From the NCBI GenBank assembly GCA_002352375.1, contig DEIH01000230.1:1-21234 (forward strand): DNA of 21,234 bases, written 5' to 3'. Below the pieces are notes generated by a model. That model was given only the letters and a program-made list of their open reading frames with translations, was not told the origin of the DNA and did not search any database. How positions within the stretch are numbered: the first letter of the stretch is position 1; every line of letters starts with the position of its first letter. A program made the position numbers and the translations under genes. Positions 1 through 7,017 of this stretch are shown one piece after another. The DNA is from Spirochaeta sp. UBA2779. GTDB lineage: Bacteria > Spirochaetota > Spirochaetia > DSM-2461.

Positions 1-51
1 GACGAAGTAGAAGAGCTGGACGAAATAGAAGAGCTGGATGAAGTAGAAGAG
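1..51 (+). repeat. 18-bp in-frame tandem repeats
   Basis: Two 18-bp units (GACGAAGTAGAAGAGCTG and GACGAAATAGAAGAGCTG) are followed by a third, 15-bp partial unit, all in frame and coding for DE(V/I)EEL. They differ at only one or two bases, which suggests recent duplication. The array runs into the window edge, so its full copy number is unknown. Confidence 0.85.
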
Positions 52-1053
52 GTTGGTGTAACACCGGGAATTACGGAACACGAAGATATATCAGATGATT
101 TAGAGGAGCTGGATTTACTTGAGAGTGATGAGAACGTGGAAGAAAATGTTTTGGAAGTTCTTCCTGTTGTACTCTCGGATGACACCAGGGAGTTGATTGA
201 GATTGACAAGGTTGATCAGGACAGGTTGTATATGTTCGACAAAGAGTTCAAAAAGACCGAGACTATTCATCATGATGAAGAGACTTCCGCAGAAATGCAG
301 GATTTAGAAGAAGTGATTGATGATTTTGATGAAGTAGACGAACTGGAAGAAGTTGAAGAGCTTGAGGATTTGGATGTACTGGATGATTCAGAGCTTGAAG
401 AGTCTCCGGTAGCCAGTACCGGGATAGAGAATGTTGAATTCTTTACAATTGATGATATTAAAGAGCGCATTACATCTAATGTTACCGATACTCTTTCGAA
501 ACCTGTTGCTGTTCCTGAACGTGGTGATTCCATGGAAACCCTTGTTAAAACCAGAACAACCGGTATTCTTCCAGGATTCGACGACCTCGAAGATAGTTTT
601 GATTTCGGAAATGAGACGGCAGAGCTCATCTGGACTGATGAAGGCTTGGATTTCGATCGATTTCTCCAGGGCTTCAAGAAGGGAGCTACAGGAATTTACA
701 AGTCATTGATGAGCCTTTCAAAAGACTATAATGCCATCTGCGGAGTACTCCTCGCCGGTTCTGGAAAGGGACTGGAAACAGATTATTCTGTCGGTCTGGA
801 TGATGAGAGTGCCACAAATTTATCAATAACCCGAAATGAACCGTTGTGGTCTGAGTGGTTCGGAGAAAGAAAAATGATTTTTATTCCCGATCTTTCCGGA
901 TCTTTATATGCAGAGAAAACCAGTCACAACGATTTTCGATATATTCGGTCCGCTTTGTTCCTCCCCGTATTGTACCATGGCTCTCAATCATATATTTTCC
1001 TGGGATTTAAAGATCCACCAGTCGATCCTCTAGCCATGATTGTCAATGATTAA
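1..1053 (+). CDS. Acidic-repeat protein with possible GAF-like C-terminal domain (5'-truncated by window edge)
   Basis: The reading frame is open from base 1 to the TAA at 1051-1053, so the start lies outside the window; the GTG at 136 is internal, not a real start. About 350 residues are visible. The first 17 codons are near-perfect hexapeptide repeats of type DE(V/I)EEL. A second acidic block of the same period lies at about 328-402 (DEVDEL, EEVEEL, EDLDVL). The rest of the N-terminal two thirds is Asp/Glu-rich and probably disordered. The last ~120 residues (about 658-1020) alternate helix and strand (FDRFLQGFKKG, then GVLLAG, MIFIPDL, ALFLPVLYHG, YIFLGF), a pattern reminiscent of a GAF sensor fold. 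That domain call is inference from pattern only. No signal peptide or membrane segment is visible in this part. The next gene, rny, has its own promoter, so this is probably the last gene of its transcript. Function unknown. Confidence 0.8.
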   Translation, partial: DEVEELDEIEELDEVEEVGVTPGITEHEDISDDLEELDLLESDENVEENVLEVLPVVLSDDTRELIEIDKVDQDRLYMFDKEFKKTETIHHDEETSAEMQDLEEVIDDFDEVDELEEVEELEDLDVLDDSELEESPVASTGIENVEFFTIDDIKERITSNVTDTLSKPVAVPERGDSMETLVKTRTTGILPGFDDLEDSFDFGNETAELIWTDEGLDFDRFLQGFKKGATGIYKSLMSLSKDYNAICGVLLAGSGKGLETDYSVGLDDESATNLSITRNEPLWSEWFGERKMIFIPDLSGSLYAEKTSHNDFRYIRSALFLPVLYHGSQSYIFLGFKDPPVDPLAMIVND

Positions 1054-1124
1054 GGCTTTTTGTAAATCCTTATTTGGCTGATAATAGCTTTAAAGCGCAT
1101 TCCTGAGGAAAAAAACACTGCCCC

Positions 1125-1152
1125 TTGACCATAGTTTGGTCGACTGTATAAT
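1125..1152 (+). promoter_or_regulatory. Sigma70-type promoter of rny
   Basis: A -35 box TTGACC (1125-1130) and a perfect -10 box TATAAT (1147-1152) are separated by 16 bp. Transcription would start near 1159, giving a leader of about 25 nt with an AGGGGG ribosome-binding site at 1174-1179, 4 nt before the ATG. A 10-bp palindrome GCTTTAAAGC lies upstream at 1087-1096; its role is unknown. Confidence 0.8.
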
Positions 1153-1183
1153 CATAGTTTGAAAATGCATCATAGGGGGAACC

Positions 1184-2716
1184 ATGCTGAACATTATTTT
1201 TATGATCATCCTTCCCCTCGGCGGCGTTATTATCGGGTGGTTAATCCGGTTTTTATACGCTAGAAATCAACTTTCTTCATCAGAACAAAAAGCACTCAGG
1301 CTGAAAGAAACTGCTGTAACAGAAGCGGAAAATGCCAAAAAAGAGGTTCTCCTCGGAGCACAGGATAAAATCCTTGAGGAACGTCGGCAGTTTGAACGTG
1401 AGATTCGTGAGCAGAGAACAGATCTTCAGCGATATGAGAAGCGGGTCCAGCAGAAAGAGGACAATTTAGATCGGAAAACTTCGGAACTTGAAAAGCGTCA
1501 GTCAAATCTGAATCAAAGACATGACGAAATGGAGAACCGGGCCAGGAAGCTGGAAGATGAGGAATTACGTTGGCAAGCTGAGCTGGAAAGAATTTCCGGT
1601 CTCAGCGCCGAGGAAGCGAAGAAGATCCTCATGCAGAGTCTCGAAAATGAGGCAAAGCATGACGCGCAGGTATTAATTAACAAGATAGAACAGGAAGCCC
1701 AGGTTACTGCGGACAAGAAAGCCCGGGACATTCTCATTACAACCATTCAGCGTCTGGCTACAGAGGTAAGTTCGGAAATTACCGTTACTTCAGTGAGTCT
1801 GCCGAATGATGAGATGAAGGGACGGATTATTGGTCGTGAGGGCCGTAATATACGCACCCTGGAGACCTTAACCGGTGTTGATATCATTATTGATGATACT
1901 CCCGAGGCTGTTGTTATCTCATGTTTCGATCCGATCAGGAAAACTATTGCCAAAACGGCTCTTGAACGGCTTATCCAGGACGGAAGGATACATCCGGCCC
2001 GAATTGAGGAAGTTGTTCAGAAGGTAGCTAAGGAAATCAGTCAGATTATTTATGAGGAAGGGGAGCGTGTGCTTTTTGACCTCGGTATCCACGACATGCG
2101 TCCCGAGGGAATACGTGCCCTCGGCCGGTTGCATTTCCGAACCAGTTACGGTCAGAACGTTCTTTCACATTCCAAGGAGGTTGCTATCCTTGCCGGTATG
2201 ATTGCCAGTGAAGTGGGAGCCGATGTAACTATAGCCAAAAGGGGAGCCCTGCTTCACGACATTGGAAAGGGTTTGGAAACCGATGGTGAAGGCGGACATG
2301 CGGAGATAGGTGGTGATCTTGCCAGGCGGATGGGTGAAGAGCCCAGAGTTGTGAATGCCATTGCCGCTCATCATGACGATGAAGAAATAATCTCTCCGGA
2401 AGGTGTTATTGTTCAGTTGGCTGATGCTATCTCAGCGGCCCGCCCCGGAGCCCGGCGTGAAACCCTGGACAATTATATTAAGCGTCTTGAAAACCTTGAG
2501 AAGATTGCTATGAGTTTTGACGGTGTGGATAAGGTGTTTGCCATACAGGCAGGTCGTGAATTGCGTATTATGGTAAATCATGAGCGTATTAATGATAATC
2601 AGTCAAAACAACTGGCCAAGGATATTGCTAAAAATATAGAAGACCAATTGAAATTCCCCGGTAGAATCAGAGTTACGATTATTAGAGAAACCCGGGTAGT
2701 TGAGTACGCACGTTAA
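1184..2716 (+). CDS. rny: Ribonuclease Y
   Basis: RNase Y is a membrane-anchored endoribonuclease that initiates mRNA decay. The 510-residue protein has the family order and usual length: an N-terminal transmembrane helix (about residues 3-25), a long charged coiled coil (about 30-190), a KH RNA-binding domain (about 206-270, with GRIIGREGRNIR at 213-224) and an HD phosphohydrolase domain. In the HD domain H329 (LSHS), the HD pair H358-D359 (LLHDIGK), H396/H397 and D414 are likely metal ligands. The C-terminus RVTIIRETRVVEYAR is the conserved family ending. The ATG is supported by AGGGGG just upstream and by the strong promoter at 1125-1152. A hairpin terminator follows. ymdB is next, as in several Firmicutes, where the two genes are neighbours. 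Confidence 0.97.
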   Translation: MLNIIFMIILPLGGVIIGWLIRFLYARNQLSSSEQKALRLKETAVTEAENAKKEVLLGAQDKILEERRQFEREIREQRTDLQRYEKRVQQKEDNLDRKTSELEKRQSNLNQRHDEMENRARKLEDEELRWQAELERISGLSAEEAKKILMQSLENEAKHDAQVLINKIEQEAQVTADKKARDILITTIQRLATEVSSEITVTSVSLPNDEMKGRIIGREGRNIRTLETLTGVDIIIDDTPEAVVISCFDPIRKTIAKTALERLIQDGRIHPARIEEVVQKVAKEISQIIYEEGERVLFDLGIHDMRPEGIRALGRLHFRTSYGQNVLSHSKEVAILAGMIASEVGADVTIAKRGALLHDIGKGLETDGEGGHAEIGGDLARRMGEEPRVVNAIAAHHDDEEIISPEGVIVQLADAISAARPGARRETLDNYIKRLENLEKIAMSFDGVDKVFAIQAGRELRIMVNHERINDNQSKQLAKDIAKNIEDQLKFPGRIRVTIIRETRVVEYAR

Positions 2717-2737
2717 GCAAATTTCAGTATAAGTGAT

Positions 2738-2776
2738 AAGCGCCGGTTGCGTCGAATGATGCTCCGGCGTTTTTTT
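2738..2776 (+). terminator. Intrinsic terminator between rny and ymdB
   Basis: A GC-only 6-bp stem CGCCGG (2741-2746) / CCGGCG (2764-2769) can be extended by weaker A-T and G-T pairs. It has a 17-nt loop and is followed by seven T residues (2770-2776). The loop is longer than usual, so termination may be partial. No convincing promoter lies between it and ymdB. Confidence 0.75.
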
Positions 2777-2804
2777 AAGCAATTGGAACCAGGAGAGTTC
2801 TGAC

Positions 2805-3602
2805 ATGAAAAACATGCGGATTCTATTTCTCGGCGATCTGGTTGGAAAGCCCGGCCTGCGGGCTCTCTTTGTAGGCCTTTCTCCTCTTGTAAAAGAAACG
2901 GCTGCTCAGCTTGTTGCTGTAAACGGAGAGAATCTTGCAGATGGTTTCGGACTGACTCCAGAGGATATGGATAAACTTTTCTCTATGGGTGTTTCTGTTA
3001 TTACCAGCGGGAATCATATCTGGCAGAAAGATGATATTTTCCCTTTGCTGGATTCTGAAAAAAACCTTCTCCGGCCTGAGAACTATCCATCTGGTGTACC
3101 GGGGCATGGAACAGCAGTCCTTGAGAAAGCAGGCCGTAAAATAGGTTTTCTCAATATTCAGGGGCGTGAGAGAATGGGGTTTTCCATCGACTGTCCTTTC
3201 AGTTCTGCTAAAAAGGCCGTTTCCAGATTACGTGAGCAGACAAAGTGTATCATTGTTGACTTTCATGCTGAGGATGTAAGGGAAAAGGAAGCCATGTTTC
3301 ATACCCTGGACGGCAGGGTTTCTGCTGTGCTGGGTACACACACTCATGTGCCAACAAGTGATGAAAGAATACTATCCGGGGGAACAGCGGTTATTACCGA
3401 CCTGGGTATGTGCGGTCCTGAGAATAGTGTTATCGGAACCAGACCGGAACTTTCTATTCGTCGGTCATTAACCCAGCTGCCTATTCGAATGGAAGTTCAT
3501 GATGCTCCGGCAGCTCTTCAGGGTGTACTTCTGGAAATTGATTCAGAAACTGGAAAGGCTCTCGGGATTCAGAGAATCCGCCGGGTACCCGAGGAATCTT
3601 GA
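2805..3602 (+). CDS. ymdB: YmdB-family metallophosphoesterase (predicted 2',3'-cyclic phosphodiesterase)
   Basis: The 265-residue calcineurin-like protein carries the metal-binding set of the YmdB/TIGR00282 family: D11 (FLGDLVGKPG), E42 and N43 (NGEN), N70 and H71 (SGNHIW), H154 (DFHAE), H179 and H181 (GTHTHVPTSDE). The motif TDLGMCGP near residue 198 is also typical. B. subtilis YmdB is reported as a cyclic-nucleotide phosphodiesterase that affects biofilm and motility decisions; the activity here is inferred from the family. The start is supported by AGGAGA at 2791-2796. It lies directly downstream of rny beyond a terminator, and is followed 3 nt later by tlyA, so the two are almost certainly co-transcribed. 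Confidence 0.93.
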   Translation: MKNMRILFLGDLVGKPGLRALFVGLSPLVKETAAQLVAVNGENLADGFGLTPEDMDKLFSMGVSVITSGNHIWQKDDIFPLLDSEKNLLRPENYPSGVPGHGTAVLEKAGRKIGFLNIQGRERMGFSIDCPFSSAKKAVSRLREQTKCIIVDFHAEDVREKEAMFHTLDGRVSAVLGTHTHVPTSDERILSGGTAVITDLGMCGPENSVIGTRPELSIRRSLTQLPIRMEVHDAPAALQGVLLEIDSETGKALGIQRIRRVPEES

Positions 3603-3605
3603 TAA

Positions 3606-4424
3606 GTGGCCGATAAATTACGTTCCGGCTGGACTTCTTTGAAACTATTGCTAACCTCCCGTTATCCGGAGAAAGATTCAAAAAGGCTCTATTCAGCTAT
3701 ACTATGCGGTGAAATTATTGTAAATGGGGAAAAAGTTAGTAATCCGAAAACCGCTGTTCCGGGTGATGCCGAAATAATCTGGAAAGTAGACAAGTATGTG
3801 GGCCGGGGCGGATTGAAGCTGGAGGGAGCTCTGTATGATATGTCTTTGGATCCTTCGGGCATGGTGTGTCTTGATGCAGGTTCCTCAACCGGAGGATTTA
3901 CCGATTGTCTTCTCTCGGTGGGGGCTGTCTGTGTCCATGCTGTAGATGTGGGATACAACCAGCTTGCCTGGAAGCTGCGCTCTGATAAGAGGGTGCAGGT
4001 TTATGAACAGACGAATCTGATGAATCTGAACCGGGAAGAGTTTAATCCACCCCCTGTTTTTGCCGTAGCAGACCTGTCTTTCCGCTCTCTCAGAGGTGCT
4101 GCATCGAAACTTTTAAGCCTGACAGGCGGAGGGCAGATTCTGGCCCTGGTGAAGCCGCAGTTTGAGCAGCCGGTGGAAAAAAACTTTGACGGAGTTGTCA
4201 GAACCCGTGAAGCCCGGGCAGATGTATTGAAATCTTTGATAAAAGATTTACTCTTTGAAGGTGTTTATGCACATGATGCCGCAGCCTCCCGGATAACCGG
4301 GCGAAAAGGGAATGCGGAAATATTCCTTCTGTTGTCCGGGGTAAAGGCCCCAGATTCTCTCTATGTGGAGAAACGTATTGAGGATGCCCTGGATGAATCG
4401 GAACGTCGACAGAGGTCAGACTGA
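3606..4424 (+). CDS. tlyA: TlyA-family rRNA 2'-O-methyltransferase (hemolysin A family)
   Basis: The 272-residue protein has an N-terminal S4 RNA-binding domain (about residues 5-62) followed by an FtsJ-like SAM-dependent methyltransferase domain. The SAM-binding loop is CLDAGSSTGGFTD (88-100). A catalytic tetrad of the TlyA type is readable as K71 (GGLKL), D156 (VADLSF), K183 (LVKPQFE) and E238 (GNAEIF). The family 2'-O-methylates cytidines in 16S and/or 23S rRNA; Brachyspira and mycobacterial members were first described as hemolysins. The start is a GTG 3 nt after the ymdB stop, with GAGGAA at 3591-3596 as ribosome-binding site. The TGA stop (4422-4424) directly abuts the stop codon of the convergent GerMN gene, with no terminator between. 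Confidence 0.94.
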   Translation: MADKLRSGWTSLKLLLTSRYPEKDSKRLYSAILCGEIIVNGEKVSNPKTAVPGDAEIIWKVDKYVGRGGLKLEGALYDMSLDPSGMVCLDAGSSTGGFTDCLLSVGAVCVHAVDVGYNQLAWKLRSDKRVQVYEQTNLMNLNREEFNPPPVFAVADLSFRSLRGAASKLLSLTGGGQILALVKPQFEQPVEKNFDGVVRTREARADVLKSLIKDLLFEGVYAHDAAASRITGRKGNAEIFLLLSGVKAPDSLYVEKRIEDALDESERRQRSD

Positions 4425-5180
4425 CTAAAAATCCTCACGTCCCAACGGGCCGCCAACCCAGAAACCCTCACCTCCGAGATACTCAATTCTCTGGCCCTCA
4501 ACGAGAAATTGAACCTTTCTGACTGTCGAGAATTCTGTTGCAGTATAAACGATCTGCTCAACCTGAGATTTGTAGCCCTCAATACCCAGTGCATTGAAAC
4601 GGAACTGTTCGTTGAAATCCAGGAATGCCACACTGTCTTCTATGCGGGCCCCGATTAACTTGGAACCCTCGGGAATAAGGGAGAGTACATCATTGGAGAG
4701 TTCATTGGGACGTGGACCATCCAGAAGAGCTCTGATAGACGTGGTAAGAGGAGATCCGCTGGCGGGAACCGGCCTGAGAACACTCTTAATACTGATTTTA
4801 CCCTCGTCACTCACCCTGATAAAGAACAGCCTGGCTGTTGCATTTCCCTCTGTTACATCTTTCGGAGTCTCCTCCGGCGGTTTCAACGGGGGTGCATCAG
4901 CGGTCTGTTCAGGAACACCAAGGTTTACAATAGGTTCTTCTGGCTTTCCCTGAGCCCCATCATTAGCAATGCGTTCAATTTCAGGGCTGCTTGTATTTTC
5001 CACTGCCGGGATATTCCCGGGAAAGAGAGACTCTACGAAGTTACGGTTTAAAAAGAGTACTACAAGTATAAGAAGCAGTACTGCCGCGATGCTGAGGAAC
5101 AGGGTGGTTTTATCTAATCCTGATGGATTACGTCTTGGGTTACTGTCGTTCAGTTTCTTTTTCTGCCGGGAAACACTCAT
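4425..5180 (-). CDS. Membrane-anchored GerMN-domain protein
   Basis: The 251-residue protein has a short basic cytoplasmic start (RQKKK), one transmembrane helix at about residues 25-44, a Pro/Glu-rich linker (about 55-112) and a C-terminal GerMN domain (about 115-238). Recognisable GerMN elements are ALLDGPRPNE, SLIPEGSKLIGARI, AFLDFNEQF and QIVYTATEFSTVRKVQFLVEG. The domain is named after the B. subtilis germination protein GerM but also occurs in envelope proteins of non-sporing bacteria. No spore role is implied here; an extracytoplasmic role is inferred. No alternative in-frame start exists back to an upstream TGA, and no good ribosome-binding site is seen. A TATAAT lies only 6 nt before the ATG. 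It is divergent from ptsI. Confidence 0.85.
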   Translation of the reverse strand: MSVSRQKKKLNDSNPRRNPSGLDKTTLFLSIAAVLLLILVVLFLNRNFVESLFPGNIPAVENTSSPEIERIANDGAQGKPEEPIVNLGVPEQTADAPPLKPPEETPKDVTEGNATARLFFIRVSDEGKISIKSVLRPVPASGSPLTTSIRALLDGPRPNELSNDVLSLIPEGSKLIGARIEDSVAFLDFNEQFRFNALGIEGYKSQVEQIVYTATEFSTVRKVQFLVEGQRIEYLGGEGFWVGGPLGREDF

Positions 5181-5186
5181 AGAAGC

Positions 5187-5215
5187 ATTATAGGCATCTT
5201 TCTTCCCGGCGTAAC
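5187..5215 (-). promoter_or_regulatory. Candidate promoter of GerMN gene, placing the start near the ATG
   Basis: On the minus strand a perfect -10 TATAAT (5192-5187) lies 6 nt before the ATG at 5180. A weak -35 GTTACG (5215-5210, 3/6 matches) lies 17 bp upstream. If used, transcription would start at or beside the first base of the start codon, a leaderless mRNA. Confidence 0.5.
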
Positions 5216-5247
5216 AGAGTCATGCCTCAGGGAATGATACATTTCAT

Positions 5248-5277
5248 TTGACAGTCTGTATGAATAATCCGTATTAT
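5248..5277 (+). promoter_or_regulatory. Sigma70-type promoter of ptsI
   Basis: A consensus -35 TTGACA (5248-5253) and -10 TATTAT (5272-5277, 5/6) are separated by 18 bp. The predicted start at about 5284 lies only a few nucleotides before the ATG at 5287. The TTG at 5248, which would extend the reading frame by 13 codons, is part of the -35 box and so is unlikely to be the start codon. Confidence 0.65.
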
Positions 5278-5286
5278 TTTATTGGA

Positions 5287-7017
5287 ATGAAGGAATACAA
5301 CGGCATACCTGCATCCCCGGGCATCGCTATTCATCATGTGTTTGCCCATTACGCTGATTCTATTCCTTTACCACAGTACTCCCTTCAAGAATCTGAAGTT
5401 GAAAATGAGTGGTCCAGATACCAGTCAGCTGTAGATCGTGCCTCTGATGAGATCCGGAATCTGATGGAAAATCTGGGGGCGGCTGCTTCCGGTAAACATC
5501 AGCTTCTGGATGCTCAGCTGCTGATGCTTCAGGATCCGGAAATGAACGACAAAATTAAAAAAACTCTCCCGGAAACCCTGCAGAATGTTGAATGGGTACT
5601 AAGCGAATATATTAACAGCATGGTAAATCGTCTGGAGGCTTCCGGGGATGAGTATCTGGCAGAACGCTCTCTGGATTTCATGGATGTCGCCCGGCGAATC
5701 ACAAACCAGCTGCTCTATAGGGAAAGGCTGTCACTTACCAGGATAAGTAAAGAAGTAATCCTTGTCTCTCCCAATCTGCTGCCATCAGAAACGATAATGC
5801 TGGATCCTGACAAGGTAAGAGGCATAGCCTTGGATGCAGGAGGCAAAACCTCTCATACGGCAATACTGGCCCGTTCTCTGGGCATCCCGGCGGTTCTTGG
5901 CTTACGTTCTATTACCCGGAATATTAAACCTGACGACCTGTTAATCGTTGATGGCAACCGTGGCGTTGTTATTGTCGATCCGGATGAAAAAACCCTGATT
6001 TGTTACCGGGGAAAGCTCTTTGAACAGGAAAAACGGGAAAGTGAACTTGTTGGTCTGAAAAATCTGCCTGCCGAAACACAAGACGGTAAAAGAATCAACC
6101 TTTTGGCAAATATTGAGATTCCTGAGGAAATTGAACTTGTCCTGGCATCCAATGCACGGGGAGTAGGTTTGTTCCGCAGTGAGTTTTTATTTATGAACCC
6201 CCGGGAACAACCGGATGAGGATAGACAGTTCAGGGCTTATGTAAAGGTACTCAAAGCAATGGACGGTCTGCCGGTAACCATCAGAACTCTCGATGTGGGT
6301 GGTGATAAACTGCTTCCTTCCATGGATGGATTGGATGAAAGTAACCCTCTTCTGGGATGGCGGGCCATTAGGTTCTGTCTCGAAGAGGAAGAAATCTTCC
6401 GTACACAGCTAAGGGCACTGCTGCGGGCTTCGGTGTACGGGAATCTGCGGGTAATGTTTCCGTTGATTTCCAATGCGGAAGAGCTGGATTCGGCCCTTTC
6501 CATATTGGCTGAAGAACGCAGGGATCTGGAGGCCGGAGGGACTCCCATGTCTAAAAACATGCCGGTGGGAATTATGATAGAGGTACCTTCAGCAGCTTTG
6601 ATATCTGATGTTCTGGCCCGTAAGTCGGATTTTTTCTCAATCGGTACCAACGATTTAATTCAGTACACAATGGCCGTTGACCGTGGAAATGAAAAGATAG
6701 CCGCCCTTTATCAGCCTTACCATCCGGCTCTGTGGCGTCTGATAAAAATGACTGTTGAGAATGCCGAGGCTGCATGTATTCCTGTGGGAGTCTGCGGGGA
6801 GGTGGCCGGAGATCCTGTGCTGGCGGTTATGCTTCTGGCCCTCGGCCTGGACGATCTTTCCATGGGTGCTTACAGTATCCCCGCAGTCAAGCGTATAATC
6901 CGTTCGGTCAATGCAGGAGAAGCTTCTGTTGCATTGGAGAGTATCATGAATATGGCCACTGCAGATGAGGTAGAGTCCTATCTGAACGGTTGGATGGGAG
7001 ACAAACTTGACAAATAA
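5287..7017 (+). CDS. ptsI: PTS enzyme I (phosphoenolpyruvate-protein phosphotransferase)
   Basis: Enzyme I takes phosphate from phosphoenolpyruvate and passes it to HPr, the first step of the phosphotransferase system in the cytoplasm. From ATG 5287 the protein has 576 residues, the usual family length. It starts MKEYNGIPASPGIAI like other enzymes I. The phosphorylated histidine is H190 in GGKTSHTAILAR, and the catalytic cysteine is C503 in GVCGEVAGDP; both agree closely with E. coli H189 and C502, which supports this start. The PEP-binding signature DFFSIGTNDLIQYTMAVDR is intact. Upstream in-frame TTG (5248) and ATG (5260) overlap the promoter and are disfavoured. It overlaps der by 11 nt. 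No ptsH or sugar-specific component is in the window, so substrate or regulatory use cannot be told. Confidence 0.96.
   Translation: MKEYNGIPASPGIAIHHVFAHYADSIPLPQYSLQESEVENEWSRYQSAVDRASDEIRNLMENLGAAASGKHQLLDAQLLMLQDPEMNDKIKKTLPETLQNVEWVLSEYINSMVNRLEASGDEYLAERSLDFMDVARRITNQLLYRERLSLTRISKEVILVSPNLLPSETIMLDPDKVRGIALDAGGKTSHTAILARSLGIPAVLGLRSITRNIKPDDLLIVDGNRGVVIVDPDEKTLICYRGKLFEQEKRESELVGLKNLPAETQDGKRINLLANIEIPEEIELVLASNARGVGLFRSEFLFMNPREQPDEDRQFRAYVKVLKAMDGLPVTIRTLDVGGDKLLPSMDGLDESNPLLGWRAIRFCLEEEEIFRTQLRALLRASVYGNLRVMFPLISNAEELDSALSILAEERRDLEAGGTPMSKNMPVGIMIEVPSAALISDVLARKSDFFSIGTNDLIQYTMAVDRGNEKIAALYQPYHPALWRLIKMTVENAEAACIPVGVCGEVAGDPVLAVMLLALGLDDLSMGAYSIPAVKRIIRSVNAGEASVALESIMNMATADEVESYLNGWMGDKLDK

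Noticed and set aside
136..138. GTG as start of the first gene
   Set aside because: The frame continues open to base 1 with the same acidic repeat character, and no ribosome-binding site precedes it.
270..677. 135-residue Ser-rich minus-strand frame opposite the acidic repeats
   Set aside because: Serine runs mirror GAA/GAT-rich acidic codons; no independent support.
1097..1117. TTCCTGAGGAA followed by A run as a terminator before rny
   Set aside because: The palindrome has only a 1-nt centre, cannot form a stable hairpin, and lacks a T tract on the plus strand.
2700..2733. TTGAGT ... TATAAG as a ymdB promoter
   Set aside because: The spacing of 22 bp is too long, and the start would fall at the terminator hairpin.
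3606..4424. True haemolysin function for TlyA
   Set aside because: The S4 plus FtsJ architecture and intact catalytic tetrad indicate an rRNA methyltransferase; lysis would be a secondary claim not visible in sequence.
4425..5180. Evidence of sporulation from the GerMN domain
   Set aside because: GerMN domains occur widely in non-sporing bacteria, and no other spore gene is present.
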